Part shown: positions 1 through 10,834 of the stretch, one piece after another | Layout of the letters: each line of letters starts with the position of its first letter | Position numbering within the stretch: the first letter of the stretch is position 1 | Assembly (NCBI GenBank): GCA_026936325.1 | Contig: JAPTHN010000256.1 | Location: forward strand, 124,001-188,000 | Direction: 5' to 3' | Source: Platynereis dumerilii | Lineage: Eukaryota > Annelida > Polychaeta > Phyllodocida > Nereididae | Length of the DNA: 64,000 bases | Notes under the pieces: model-generated | What the model was told of the DNA's origin: nothing | The model's database searches: none | The model's input: only the letters and a program-made list of their open reading frames with translations | Position numbers and translations under genes: made by a program

Positions 1-153
1 GGGGGCACACGATTCTCTGGGGGGGCACCCTCTATACGAACTGTATATTTTAGCCAGAGTTGGAAAGTTCATATGGGGGGGGCACCTGGGGGGCACAGGT
101 CCAATATAGGGGGGCACGTGCCCCCCCCGTGCCCCCCCATAGGGACGCCACTG
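1..153. mobile_element. hAT-type G-rich MITE, right part (cut by window edge)
   Basis: This is G/C-homopolymer-rich sequence ending in GGGACGCCACTG at 142-153. The same body recurs at 15759-15925 and, reverse-complemented, at 38919-39092, where both ends and an 8-bp target duplication are visible. The CAGTGGCGT-type end and 8-bp duplication are typical of hAT elements. It has no coding capacity and the left end lies outside the window. Confidence 0.75.
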
Positions 154-1050
154 ACAGCTCATGATCATGTGCCTTTGCCATTGAATTACTATTAGCCTAC
201 CATTGCAACTGCCTATCACTTCCACAACTTTAACTCCTAAATTTGTATTTTGCTTTTCTCACTTCCACAACTTTCACTCCTAAATTTGTATTTTGCTTTT
301 CAGTTTTACTGTCTTCATGCGCTAATGTTGCCCTACCACTCTCGTTTTCATGATATAATGGGCAACTTCTAGTATTTTAATAATATAAGTACCATTAAGC
401 CTGTTAGTCATGCTTGTGCTTAGTATATTGAAGCAGTTGTTGAATCATCTATCTTAGACACAAAAGATGATTCCTTACTGTTTGCCCTGCAAGTAGCCAA
501 AACAGCGTGTTCTTGATAACGTAGGACGTAACCGTATTTTTCTGGCTCTGATTGTGCCTTTTGTTCTTGTCTCTGTGTTGTTCAAACGCCTACAAGAAAT
601 TAAGACAAATATTTTATATTTCACAAATAACATATTTGCTATTTTTAGACTACATAAAATAAGGTGTCATATAATTAAAGTGATACAGTTTGGCAAAAAT
701 GAATATCTAAACATGTTAGATAACTACGCTAAGCTAAAATACTGTCATGAATGATGAACATGCTCCCTCCCCCTCCAGGACCCCTCATGGTCTGTTAATG
801 AATATAGCACCTGGCTTCTTTGTGCCTGCCTGTGTTCTGTGCACGTATGGCCCTGCAGTAGTCTATGCATTGTGGGTTATTACTGTGCAGCTCAGTTATA
901 ACAGCTCTGACTATACTTTGTTAATTTTCTTTCGATAATTTGCCTTCATAAAGACTCGATGTGTTTAATGACTAAAACAAACCATTTGTGGCAGTGAAAG
1001 GAATGATAGAATTATAGATAATATTAAAAGATTCTCAAATTCATAGGCAA
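154..1050. other. non-coding stretch with a short direct repeat
   Basis: No gene is recognised. A segment of about 42 bp (CACTTCCACAACTTT...TTTGCTTTTC) occurs twice in tandem at about 218-303 with one or two differences. The open frames here (554-754, 747-938) have no recognisable motif. Confidence 0.5.
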
Positions 1051-1214
1051 ATACACTGCTCAAAAAAATTAAAGGAACAGCTCTTTCGAGTGAAATTTTT
1101 GGAACTTGGAATGATGCAAATGAATTTCAATGCAAAGTTGATCTTCCCTATAATTTTGAAGGGTTCATCAAATCACCGCTGAATGGATTGAATGATTATT
1201 GTCTGTACAGGGGA

Positions 1215-1304
1215 CACTCAAACTTTGGAGACCCCCAAAACTGATGTGAAAACACGATACACTCAAACTTTGGAGACCCCCAAAACTGATGTGAAAACAC
1301 GATA
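1215..1304. repeat. 45-bp tandem duplication
   Basis: Two adjacent, apparently identical 45-bp copies start at 1215 and 1260 (CACTCAAACTTTGGAG...ACACGATA). They lie in the left part of the Tc1-type element and create overlapping spurious open frames on both strands. Confidence 0.9.
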
Positions 1305-1463
1305 TGACCAAATCCAAAATTTTATTCAATTGACTCCCTACTGCAGCCAAATGTTTCCCAATACTGTGTTAGGCCAAGATGAGCATGAACAAACTCTTTG
1401 AATGAGATTGCAATGCTTTTGATGAAACGGGTGGTCAATTAGGGGATCCTCAGCAACTCTCGA

Positions 1464-1775
1464 ATGTTTTTTTTTTCATGTTCCCGTATGGTCCATGGAG
1501 GCTTTGGCTGCCAGGAAACACACTGTAAAGAATGTCCTACAAGTGCTCTATATATTAATTTCAAACATGTACATGACCTCTTGGACCTTCCGGATAAACT
1601 TTGTGGTAACCAACCAATTGGTCTTATTGGCACTATCTTTGCAAACACAAAAATCATTGATAGTGCCAGACATTGGTCACTGCTCCTTTTTAAAGAAGCT
1701 CTGGCCATCAGAAGGCAGGCCCCACTAGTCAGGAGGATATCTAAAAAAAGTGGCTTATTTCTTGTACTAGTCTTA
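1464..1775 (+). pseudogene. Penelope-like retroelement fragment, C-terminal part (5' piece of a split copy)
   Basis: The + frame reads ...IIDSARHWSLLLFKEALAI and then RRQAPLVRRISKKSGLFLVL. This resembles the C-terminal GIY-YIG-type tail of Penelope-like elements, which commonly ends in a pattern like 'LLFKEAL-I---P-LN-G-KASKEL-LF'. The N-terminal reverse transcriptase is absent. The frame breaks at 1783, where the 8.27-kb foldback element begins, and related 3' sequence resumes at 10062. The family call rests on motif memory only; a DIRS- or LINE-type tail is possible. Confidence 0.45.
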
Positions 1776-2216
1776 CTCATGAGAGCACCACTTGAATTTG
1801 GTACCGTTTGAAAGAGGACACTTTCAGGTTTCAGAAATGATGATTTTTACATTCTGAAAGTGGGAAGGAATTTTTCTATGAGGGGTCAAAGATCAACGAC
1901 CTCTTGATTTCCAAGTCGTTTCATAAAGCGCGCCTTTTTTAAATGTTTTTGTCATAACTTCTTACATATTTTAAATATTAATCTCAAATTTGTCACGAAT
2001 GAAGATGATTTTATGTAGTTTCTTCCAAAAATTAAAAAAATTCACTTTGACCTAATTTTAGGGTCAAACAGGGTCAAGAAAAACGATGAATATTTAAAAA
2101 TTCACCTAAAATCAGTATATGCACTTATATATTTTAGGGTTATACCAACACTATTCAATCTATCAAGATAATTTCTGATATACCAAAAAGGAACATAAGC
2201 TAGCTCAACATATATG

Positions 2217-3260
2217 GAGAAATTGTGGTTGCTATGGATACCTGTTGCCCACAGGGAGGGGTAAAGCCTATAACTGCATCATCCATTTTTGCACAATATT
2301 TACTTTCATTTATTGCACATCATTCACATCCTTTGTTTACTATGTTTAAAAATATGCCACATTATGAGGAAATTCCACTCATAATCAGTGGAGACACTAA
2401 TATTAAATTGATATGTATCCATATTTCTATTTTCTTATAAACCTTTTACCCCCAGGGAGGGGTCAAGGCTGAAAACTCACCCTCAATTTTTGGTGAAATC
2501 TACCGTCACTTATTGAACAAATTTCAAAATCATTGTTCCTTCTGTCAATAGATATACTTATATGACGGTATATAATGCATAAAATTACAGGCCATACAAA
2601 TATTCAGTAATTACCTATTAAAATTCTGGTTGCAATGGATACCTGTTACTAACAGGAAGGGATAAAGGCAAAAACTGCACCATCCATTTTTGGGCAACAT
2701 TTACTCTAATTTATTGCACATTATTCACATCCTTTGTTTACTATGTTTAAAAATATGCCACATCATGAGGAAATGCCACTCATAACCACAGGAGAAACCA
2801 ATATTAAATCAATATGTATCTGTATTTCTATTGTCATATAAACCTTTTACCCCCAGGGAGGGGTAAAGTTGAAAACTCACCCTCAATTCCGGGGAGAAAT
2901 CTACCGTCATTAATTGCACATTTTCAGCAATATTTGTTTCTTCTCTCAAAAGATATTCCACTTCATGAGTCATTACTATACTATTGCAACCTGAAGAGAG
3001 ATTCTGTCATTTTCTATTTAAATTCTGGTTGCTATGGATACCTGTTGCCCAAAGGAAGGGGTGAAGTTGAAACTACATCCTCAATCCTTAGGGCAAATTT
3101 ACCATCATATTTTGCACTTTTCCACAATCTTTGTTTCTTTTGTCAATAGATATGCCACAACATGAAGGAATACCTTCCTCAGTTACAGACCACACCAATA
3201 TTTAGTCCTAAGTTAGGACTCCTAACCCGTTAAAATTTTGGTTGCTATGGATACATGTCA
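2217..3260. repeat. Inner tandem-repeat domain of left foldback arm
   Basis: Imperfect units begin near 2227, 2440, 2629, 2838, 3027 and 3241. Units containing TTGCTATGGATACCTGTTGC partly alternate with units containing CCTTTTACCCCCAGGGAGG, giving a higher-order period of about 400 bp. The unit theme is '...CAGGGAGGGGTAAAG...TTTTTGCACAA...TTATTGCAC...AATATGCCACATCATGAGG'. The right arm has the same units inverted at about 7870-8950. The open frames 2225-2440 and 2814-3149 are by-products of these repeats. Confidence 0.8.
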
Positions 3261-3552
3261 CCCACAGGCAAGATTGGAATTTTAAAGTTCAGCGAGCACC
3301 CTTAGTTGTTTGACGGAATTGGCCTTTATCTGTTGTAGAATTTCAAGAAATAAGCAATGATTTTGGCCTGTATTTCACATACAGTATGTGCAAATCAACT
3401 TTGTTTGTGTGTATGTGCATTTTGTAAGAGACAAATATTATGGTTGTATATATATAAATTCAAAACACTACAAACTGGCGTGAACTTCACATTGTGCTTA
3501 AAACCAAAATTGAAATTGAGTGACACAATAAAGAAGCATGATAATTGTAACA

Positions 3553-3973
3553 CTTGGGGACCGATAAGAATTTATGATTGGGGGGGGTTGGGAGTTTTGC
3601 CCGAGAGAGTACTAACTTCTCACATGTGTTTCAAGGGGGCGTACTTATTTTTGACAAAATGTCCAAGAGGGGGTTAGAAATTTTGACATAGCAAAATTGT
3701 AATAAAACATGCATAAACTCAGTTTGACCGTACATTTTTATGCGGAAAAGACAGCGAATCTGTACGCTTGACTGTACAAGGGGCACATGTATAAAAATAT
3801 ATGTATGTATTGCTTTGTATGTTGAGGGGGGTGGGTACTAAGAATATGCCATGAAACCTAAGGGTTGGGTACTAAAAGTCCGCATGGAACTCAAGGGCCG
3901 CTATCAATTTTTGACGGGAAGTTCTGGCAAAACTCCCATCCCCCCAGTCATTAATTCTGAATGGTCCCTTAGG
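3553..3973. mobile_element. MITE-like element with ~45-bp inverted ends
   Basis: Left end 3553-3603 (GGGGACCGATAAGAATTTAT...GGGAGTTTTGCC) pairs with right end 3926-3973 (GGCAAAACTCCCATCCCC...GGTCCCTTA), with several mismatches. It lies in the central part of the foldback element. No target duplication could be made out and nothing coding is present. Confidence 0.55.
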
Positions 3974-4507
3974 ATGCAAGAAAAAGACACAATTTCCAGG
4001 AATATATTAAGGAACCATATCCGGACCAAGGATCTCAAAATTAAAGGACAAGAGGGAAATACATGCTTTGAGAGGGAACACTTTGGATGCAAGATAAAGA
4101 TACAGCTTCATGTAACACATTAAGGACAACATGGAAATACATGCTTCCCAGTCTGAGCACAGACTCCTTCCTCCCCCGGCCCTCGCCCTTGTTTGAGCAA
4201 AAAGCACCACATCCTAAGGTTCCATTATTTGGGGTGCTCCTAACACCGAAGGGAAGTCCAATGACAAGAAGAAGAAGAAGCTCCCCCAGCATATTGTGCG
4301 AGCAGTCTGATTGATTTCAGCATGAATTGGAATCATAGGGGGGGGGACATAGAAAGTGTAAAGAATGACTTAATTACTAGGCTACACCTTATATCCCAAC
4401 CCAAAATTTCAATTTCTTGTGGGAACAGTTTACTCTGAGGTATTATTTTATAGAAGTTGGGACTACTTGCCTGGGTGTAATAATAAACATAGGCTGCGTA
4501 GCAGCAA
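3974..4507. other. central foldback sequence, no gene seen
   Basis: Short overlapping open frames occur on both strands (4007-4314) without conserved motifs. A phrase such as GGAAATACATGCTT occurs twice (about 4055 and 4130), suggesting old internal duplication. Nothing further is supported. Confidence 0.4.
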
Positions 4508-5407
4508 ACCTTCAGCGAAAAAACAACATTTTAAAAGGACACAAAAAACATTAAGAGTAACTATCAAGCAGACCAACAAAAGGCACTAAAATGTTATATA
4601 GGGAATGTATATAAACTTTCCTCTATGGACACTCAATGATGGCCAAGTTTTGGTCTGGAAACAAAATTTAATATAATAATTTTAATATTTTTTTGTCAAT
4701 ATTTCAAGATGTGTAGAGTATCCATGAATTCACCCACACAAAATTATCATCTAGGTGACAATTGTAACAAATTTCATCCATCTACATGCAATTGTGGCCA
4801 AGTTTTGGCCCGAAATTAAAAAAATAATTTTAATAAATTTTCCTCAATTTTTCAAAAAGTATAGAATATCAATCAATCAGACCATAAAAAGGCACAACTA
4901 GACGATATAGGCTACATGTGTAAAAAATTCATTTATATACATTTAACAGGGGCTGAGTCCTAGCCCGGAAATGAAAATAATATTATTTTTTTAATTTTTG
5001 TCAATATTTGAAAAAGTACAAAATATATATCCATGAAACCATCAAAAGGCACAACTAGACCATACAGGCTACATGTGTACCAAATTTCATCCGTGTGCAT
5101 GCAATAGGGGCTGAGTCCTAGCCCGGAAACAAAAAAAATAATATTTTTATATTTTTCTCAATATTTCAAAAATGAAAAAAGTTCCATCAATTAGACCATC
5201 AAAAGGCACAACTAGACCACACAGGCTTCATGTGTACCAAATTTCATCCATGTACATTCAATAGGGGCTGAGTACTGGCCCGGAAACTATCTATCCGCCC
5301 GCCGCCCGACCGCCCGCCGCCCGACCGCCCGGACTCCCGCCCGGCGGACGGACAACTTTTGACCAAAGTGATAACAATACCTTCTTTGAACTTCGTTCGC
5401 TGAAGGT
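4508..5407. mobile_element. Tandem-core element resembling Helentron-associated ('pearl'/HINE) repeats
   Basis: A 12-bp inverted pair bounds it: ACCTTCAGCGAA at 4508-4519 and TTCGCTGAAGGT at 5396-5407. Inside are about 4-5 head-to-tail units of roughly 157 bp, recognised by 'GGGGCTGAGTCCTAGCCCGG' or its variant 'GGCCAAGTTTTGG' near 4634, 4797, 4950, 5108 and 5263. A C/G-rich tract with a GCCCGCCGCCCGACC motif follows (about 5288-5345). The 3' end can form a CCTTC...GAAGG stem. Core tandem repeat, short simple-sequence tract and terminal hairpin is the architecture known for bivalve 'pearl' and other Helentron-associated elements. The assignment is by architecture only. Confidence 0.5.
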
Positions 5408-7060
5408 AAAAACCTTCAGTGGCAGTTAAATGTTCGGCAGATTATAGGTGTCATACCCTTGCAGCATGTTTGACAACTTGGGTGACTCTGCACAGCCTTT
5501 ATTCAAAACACTTTTTACTATTTATGTAAAGAAATATAAATATATAAATATTGGAATTATATCAAATTGAACATTATACGGCGATACACAATTTCTATCA
5601 GCTACTTCAACTGTAAAACATTATAGGACCTCTCTGATGTGGAACGAAAATTGAAAACTGCCCACAAATTATAGTCAAAATGATTGATTTGTGGAATCTG
5701 CATTGTATATATTCTGTTGAGACTGTACACTACAAGACTATGAAATTTTATGTGTCTGGCTTTTACTGCCTGATTAATTCCTGATGGTAATTGTGTCGTA
5801 ATTTTCCTCAGTGATATATTTGTCTACTTGCTTTCCCAAATCACACTGTCTGTCCCCAATGGTGGATGCTTAATATGCAGAGGGACAGGTACAGTCTGCA
5901 TGCTTCCAGAGATAACACTTAGAATGCAAAGACATGACTTCAATTAACATATTTTAAATGAACATTATCCAGATCAAGCATCTCAAAGTACAAGGATAAC
6001 AGAAAAAGAAGAACTTTTGACTTGAATTCTTCAGAGACATGCTTCAATACTTCCATTCACAGACCATGTTTAACATTGATGAATTTCACTGAATGTGCAC
6101 ACAATATATAAAGAACGCAAGCAGTTACACTGGAAGAGGAAGAAGAGCTGAAGATCAAATGATCCACGTCGCCTTGCACTTGAGAAGGCGATATTCCAAA
6201 AGGAGAGAATTATTGAAGAGACAATCAAAAAACTGCCCAAATGCAAGATAAGAATCAGGCCACCTTTATCAGCATTGGTCTACAAGTCTTCCCATGTGGA
6301 TGACCTGCTGTAGGATGTAAGGGAAAATGGCCTTATACCAGCCTCAAGTTTCGAACAAATGCGATATCAGTGATTAACCAAGGAAAGTCCATCATCAAAT
6401 GATCTTCATAGTTGGTGAATTTGGGCGGTTGTCTGATTATGTGTGTGATCAGTTTTTGCAGCAGCCGCAACTGTGGTATCAAACCACAAAACCTTGTTTA
6501 TAAGAAATAGTTGTATAAGATTACTTCAAGTGGTAAGTAGGCAGAAAAAGTAACCAAATAACAAGTTTTAATTAGCTATACTGATGTTCCTTCAGTGTTC
6601 ACTATCCTTTCTTCTCCTGTCAAAAATCCTCTAATAAAATGAAAGCCTTACAGTTTGTCTCATGCAACATGCGAACTGGTGTTTGGCCTCATTGCTCAGC
6701 ATCTAAAGGTTACACAGTAGAAATGCACAGACTCACAGATAGATCGGCTGTTTTACAATTTAAATATCACATTTTCACGATGTTCTAGCGCCGTTTTTTG
6801 CCGATTTTCGAGTGATTTTGTATGACGGCAACCTATTCTACTTGTTGACATTCATTATGCAACCACAATAATGGTGCTAATTGTTGTGCCGTCACAAAAT
6901 ACACTGCAGTGCCACTCGCGATTTAGTTCCAGCTAATATAGTACTATCCACACATTAATGCATTGGTTTGTAATAGGCGATAGAACTTATTGCTCAATTC
7001 AATTCGCATCCTAGATGAGACACACTATAATGTGGGCCTACTTTTATGTATTAACATATG
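5408..7060. other. unique centre of the foldback element; one possible decayed exon
   Basis: No intact gene is present. A 53-codon open stretch on the + strand at about 6146-6307 reads RSNDPRRLALEKAIFQKERI and continues with IEETIKKLPKCKIRIRPP. It looks more protein-like than the surroundings but ends in a stop, and I do not recognise the family. It could be cargo picked up by the element or chance. Confidence 0.25.
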
Positions 7061-7385
7061 CACTCTAAACATTCGGTTGTCACAGTGACTAGTTTATGAC
7101 TACTTTAGGGTAGTAATGGTTGCAAAAATTTCTTACTGACTTCCCGGTAGGTAGTTTTGACTATTCTATCATAATCAAAATAACTATGTTGACTGTGTAA
7201 TTGTCCAAAAGGTAGTCAATTTTATCACCATCTGGTAGCTATGATTACCAGAGTGGTACAGCTGACTAATCTAATATTTGTCACACTGAAAACCTTTTAG
7301 CAAGTTTGACTCAAGGAGTTGTCGGTTTAGGCACCAGGAATTACCACTCTAGAGTTGTCATCTTGACCACCCTGTGTTTAGAGTG
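7061..7385. mobile_element. Short MITE with CACTCTAAACA ends
   Basis: CACTCTAAACA at 7061 is matched by TGTTTAGAGTG ending at 7385. Within the 325 bp, GGTAGT/ACTACC-type motifs and a TGGTAGCTATGATTACCA near-palindrome recur. No target duplication is clear. Open frames overlapping its right flank (7341-7692) have no recognisable domain. Confidence 0.5.
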
Positions 7386-8958
7386 TGTAATTATGTAATA
7401 GGACTGTACATGGGATGGAGACCCAGGACAAGCGGTGCTGGAAGAAAAGGAGGCCGATGGGTCGGCAAGATGATAAAAATGGCAAAGCCGATTCATGCAA
7501 CAAAATTTTGATAATGCCAAATATGAAACTTTTAAGATCAAAAGGGCTCCCCCTGTTCTGACATGCTTGAATAGGAAATGGGTCATAGCCGCGTTCATAA
7601 GCATATTCATATTGCAAATGACCTGGATCGGCAGAAGTGGTTTAGACGAAGGGAGAGTGGGCAAGAATGACACCTCCAAAGCACGGCTCTAATATACTAT
7701 GTGTCCAATGTTGTAAGTGGTGGCATTAAATACTGCATACAAATATTTTATTTGTATGCAATGTTATTAGTAAATCTGTATCTGTTATTATGGATGATAT
7801 TTTCTCCTGCTGTGACAAAGCTCAATACCGAAGAAACCAAAAAGTGCAAAATTCAAATAAGTTCTGTCCTAAGCTGAGGCTGTCAACTTCTACCACTTCC
7901 TATGGATAACAGGCACCCATAGGAACAAAAATAAGTTTGTATAAACTGAATATACATGTGGCCTGTGTTCGTGATTGATATATTCTCATAATCTGGCATA
8001 TTTTTTACAGAAGAAACATAAAACGCCAAAAAATGTACTAAATGCATGTACACTTTTTTTCCAAAAAGGGCTTACATTGTTTTTTCAACATTTACCACTC
8101 CCTATATGGGAAACACAGTGTTCCATAGCAGCCAAAATTTTAATATATAGGAATGCATTGACTTATAATTTATGTGACTTATAATAACTACTCACATTAC
8201 GGGAAGTTTTTTTTTAAGAGAAGAATCCAAAATTGTGGAAAATGTGCTATAAAGGCTGGTAATTTTTACCTATTTGCAAGCACAATTTTAACCTTTCCCT
8301 GCAGCGATCATATATCCAAAGCATCAAAAAATTTTATATTGTTGACAAAATATTTGTGTGTTCTGCGGTCATAAGTGGTATTTCCTCATAATTGGGCATA
8401 TTTTCACACATAAGAAAGAAAGGATAGGGCAAATGTGCAAAAAATTAAGGCAAATTTACCCCAGAAATTGAGGGTGCAGTTTCAAACTTTGTCCCTCCCT
8501 CAGAGTAGCTTGTGTGTATACCAACCAGAATTTTAATAGGTAATTACTGAATATTTGTATGGCCTGTAATTTTATGCATTATATACCGTCATATAAGTAT
8601 ATCTTTGACAGAAGGAACAATGATTTTGAAATTTGTTCAATAAGTGACGGTAGATTTCACCAAAAATTGAGGGTGAGTTTTCAGCCTTGACCCCTCCCTG
8701 GGGGTAAAAGGTTTATAAGAAAATAGAAATATGGATACATATCAATTTAATATTAGTGTCTCCACTGATTATGAGTGGAATTTCCTCATAATGTGGCATA
8801 TTTTTAAACATAGTAAACAAAGGATGTGAATGATGTGAATGATGTGCAATAAATGAGAGTAAATATTGTGCAAAAATGGATGATGCAGTTATTGGCTTTA
8901 CCCCTCCCTGTGGGCAACAGGTATCCATAGCAACAACAATTTCTCCATATATGTTGAG
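7386..8958. repeat. Right foldback arm, inner domain
   Basis: From about 7870 the sequence consists of inverted counterparts of the left-arm tandem units (for example 8540-8950 against 2217-2620). The innermost units (7870-8540) are clearly more divergent than the outer ones. Before 7870 nothing is recognised. Confidence 0.6.
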
Positions 8959-9625
8959 TAGGGTGTTTCAGGTGCCCCCAATATTTTCCGATCCTGCTTG
9001 ACCTTGGTCTGGTATTGCGGTTTATATAGTAGAAGTCACATGTAAAATTTTGGCCCATTCTATAAATACCTACCTTTACCAGAATTCACTTGAAGTTTAT
9101 AATGTAATTCCCCATTGGCGAACTTGCAAATCCTGAAGATATTGCAGAAATCAATGAAGGAATAGATAATTTTTCCTCAATCCATAGTTTCTGAGTAAGT
9201 TTTGGGAGGGCACTTCAAATCTGGCATCAGCTATGTTTAGCAGGTCTTCCTAATGAGCTGGGAAGTTTTGAATTTCCTAAAATTCTGCCGTTTTATGCAG
9301 ATTTTCTCAAATTTGACAGCTTCTGGTAGCTTGGTAAATGGGGTTATACAAAAATAACACCAGATTTGAATTTCCCTCCCAAAACTTACTCAGGAACTGT
9401 GGATTGAGGAAAAAATATTGATTTCTTCATTGGTTTTTGAAATATCTTGAGAATTTGCATGTTCGCCAATGGGGAATTACATTATAAACTTCAAGTGAAT
9501 TCTGGTAAAGGTAGGTATTTATAGAATGGGCCAAAATTTTACATGTGACTTTTACTATATAAACTGCAATACCAGACCAAGGTCAAGCAGGATCGGAAAA
9601 TATTGGGGGCACCTGAAACACCCTA
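8959..9625. mobile_element. hAT-type foldback MITE (667 bp) inside the right arm
   Basis: It begins TAGGGTGTTTCAGGTGCCCC and ends with the exact reverse complement. The two halves fold back along nearly the whole length, with centre near 9290. The direct 8-bp repeat ATGTTGAG lies immediately outside (8951-8958 and 9626-9633). The left arm of the host foldback keeps the uninterrupted site near 2190-2215, with only one ATGTTGAG. The 8-bp duplication and TAGGG end fit hAT (P-type elements also make 8-bp duplications). There is no coding capacity. Confidence 0.9.
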
Positions 9626-10061
9626 ATGTTGAGCTAACTTATGTGCCTTTTTGGTATATCAGAAATTATCTTGATAGATTGCATAGTGTTGGTATAACCC
9701 TAAAATATATAAGTGCATATACTGATTTTAGGTGAATTTTTAAATATTCATATTTTTTCTTGACCCTGTTTGACCCTAAAATTAGGTCAAAGTGAATTTT
9801 TTTAATTTTTGGAAGAAACTACATAAAATCATCTTCATTCGTGACAAATTTGAGATTAATATTTAAAATATGTAAGAAGTTATGACAAAAACATTTAAAA
9901 AAGGCACGCTTTATGAAACGACTTGGAAATCAAGAGGTCGTTGACCTTTGACCCCTCATAGAAAAATTCCTTCCCACTTTCAGAATGTAAAAATCATCAT
10001 TTCTGAAACCTGAAAGTGTCCTCTTTCAAACGGTACCAAATTCAAGTGGTGCTCTCATGAG

Positions 10062-10320
10062 TAAGACCTAAGCCAACATTGTCCTCTCCTTCTCCTTGAC
10101 TACACTCCTCAATCATGAAATAAAAGCCTCTAAAGAGTTTGTTTTGTTTAGGTAATTAACAGTTTTTCCTGACAATTTCTGTAAACCATCATTGTTTTCA
10201 CAGTTTTTCATGTATGTTTGTTTTTGTTTTCTGTGTGATAACCTTCCTCTATCAATATTCCCTTTCATTAAGTACCTGAAGATGACCAAATAAAGGTCGA
10301 AATATTGTACTCAAACAAAG
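10062..10320 (+). pseudogene. Penelope-like retroelement fragment, 3' end of the split copy
   Basis: It resumes directly after the second CTCATGAG. At 10275-10305 it contains CCTGAAGATGACCAAATAAA followed by GGTCGAAATATTGT. This 'CTGAAGATGACC...GGTCGAAA' phrase is commonly seen near the 3' end of Penelope-like and related elements. With 1464-1775 it makes one old insertion disrupted by the foldback element. The boundary to the Tc1-type right end (about 10320-10644) is not sharp. Confidence 0.4.
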
Positions 10321-10834
10321 TCTCTAATCGGACTCACTTTTGTACTATATTATTTGAGACCAAAACTGTGTGGAACACTTTGCCTTGGTCTGCAGTTATC
10401 AGACAAACCAGACAAATGAACTATTTTTTCATCATCTGTTTGATAATCCTTTTTTTCAGATCAGCAAACCAACAGAAATCACTATGTTTTTTGGGGTCGC
10501 CCAGGACAATTGCTCCTGACAAGGCAATTGTTGACCAATGTTGCTGTCACAACTGAATTGGCAAGTCATATGAACAGACAATAGAAGCATGTTTAAGTCA
10601 TTCAGTTAAAGATTGCTCAGTTTCAGAAAAATGGCATAAAGATGTGTTCCTTTAATTTTTTTGAGCAGTGTATATAAATGGTTTCCAATGAGGAGGGTTG
10701 GTATTGAGACCTCTGCTGCCTCCTGTGACCATTTTCAGAAGTTTCACTAGGAATAAAGAATTATTGTTATATAGCAGATGAAATAAATGGTCTACACACT
10801 TCGAAGGGGAGGGGCCATAATAAGAGATTCTTAC

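Larger units (their letters stand above)
1784..10053. mobile_element. Large foldback (TU-like) transposon, 8.27 kb
   Basis: The ends are exact inverted copies: AGCACCACTTGAATTTGG at 1784 and its reverse complement ending at 10053. The 8-bp duplication CTCATGAG flanks it on both sides (1776-1783 and 10054-10061). The arms stay alignable for over 1 kb: 1784-2216 matches 9634-10053, and 2217-2620 matches 8540-8950. The inner arm is built of imperfect tandem units of about 200 bp. Long modular inverted repeats plus an 8-bp duplication match what is known of sea-urchin TU elements. The middle has no recognisable transposase and is filled with smaller repeats, so it was presumably mobilised in trans. 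Confidence 0.85.
1051..10673. mobile_element. Tc1-type non-autonomous element, hugely expanded by nested insertions
   Basis: The first 29 bases (1051-1079, ATACACTGCTCAAAAAAATT...) are repeated as an exact reverse complement at 10645-10673. Both ends carry the TA dinucleotide expected for Tc1/mariner insertion. CACTGCTCAAAAAAAT ends are known from Tc1-like families in animals. Subtracting the foldback element (1784-10053) leaves about 1.35 kb; removing the Penelope-like part as well leaves a core of roughly 0.7 kb, MITE-sized. No transposase is visible. Alternative: two separate solo ends of one family in opposite orientation, which the perfect match and TA flanks make less likely. Confidence 0.7.
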
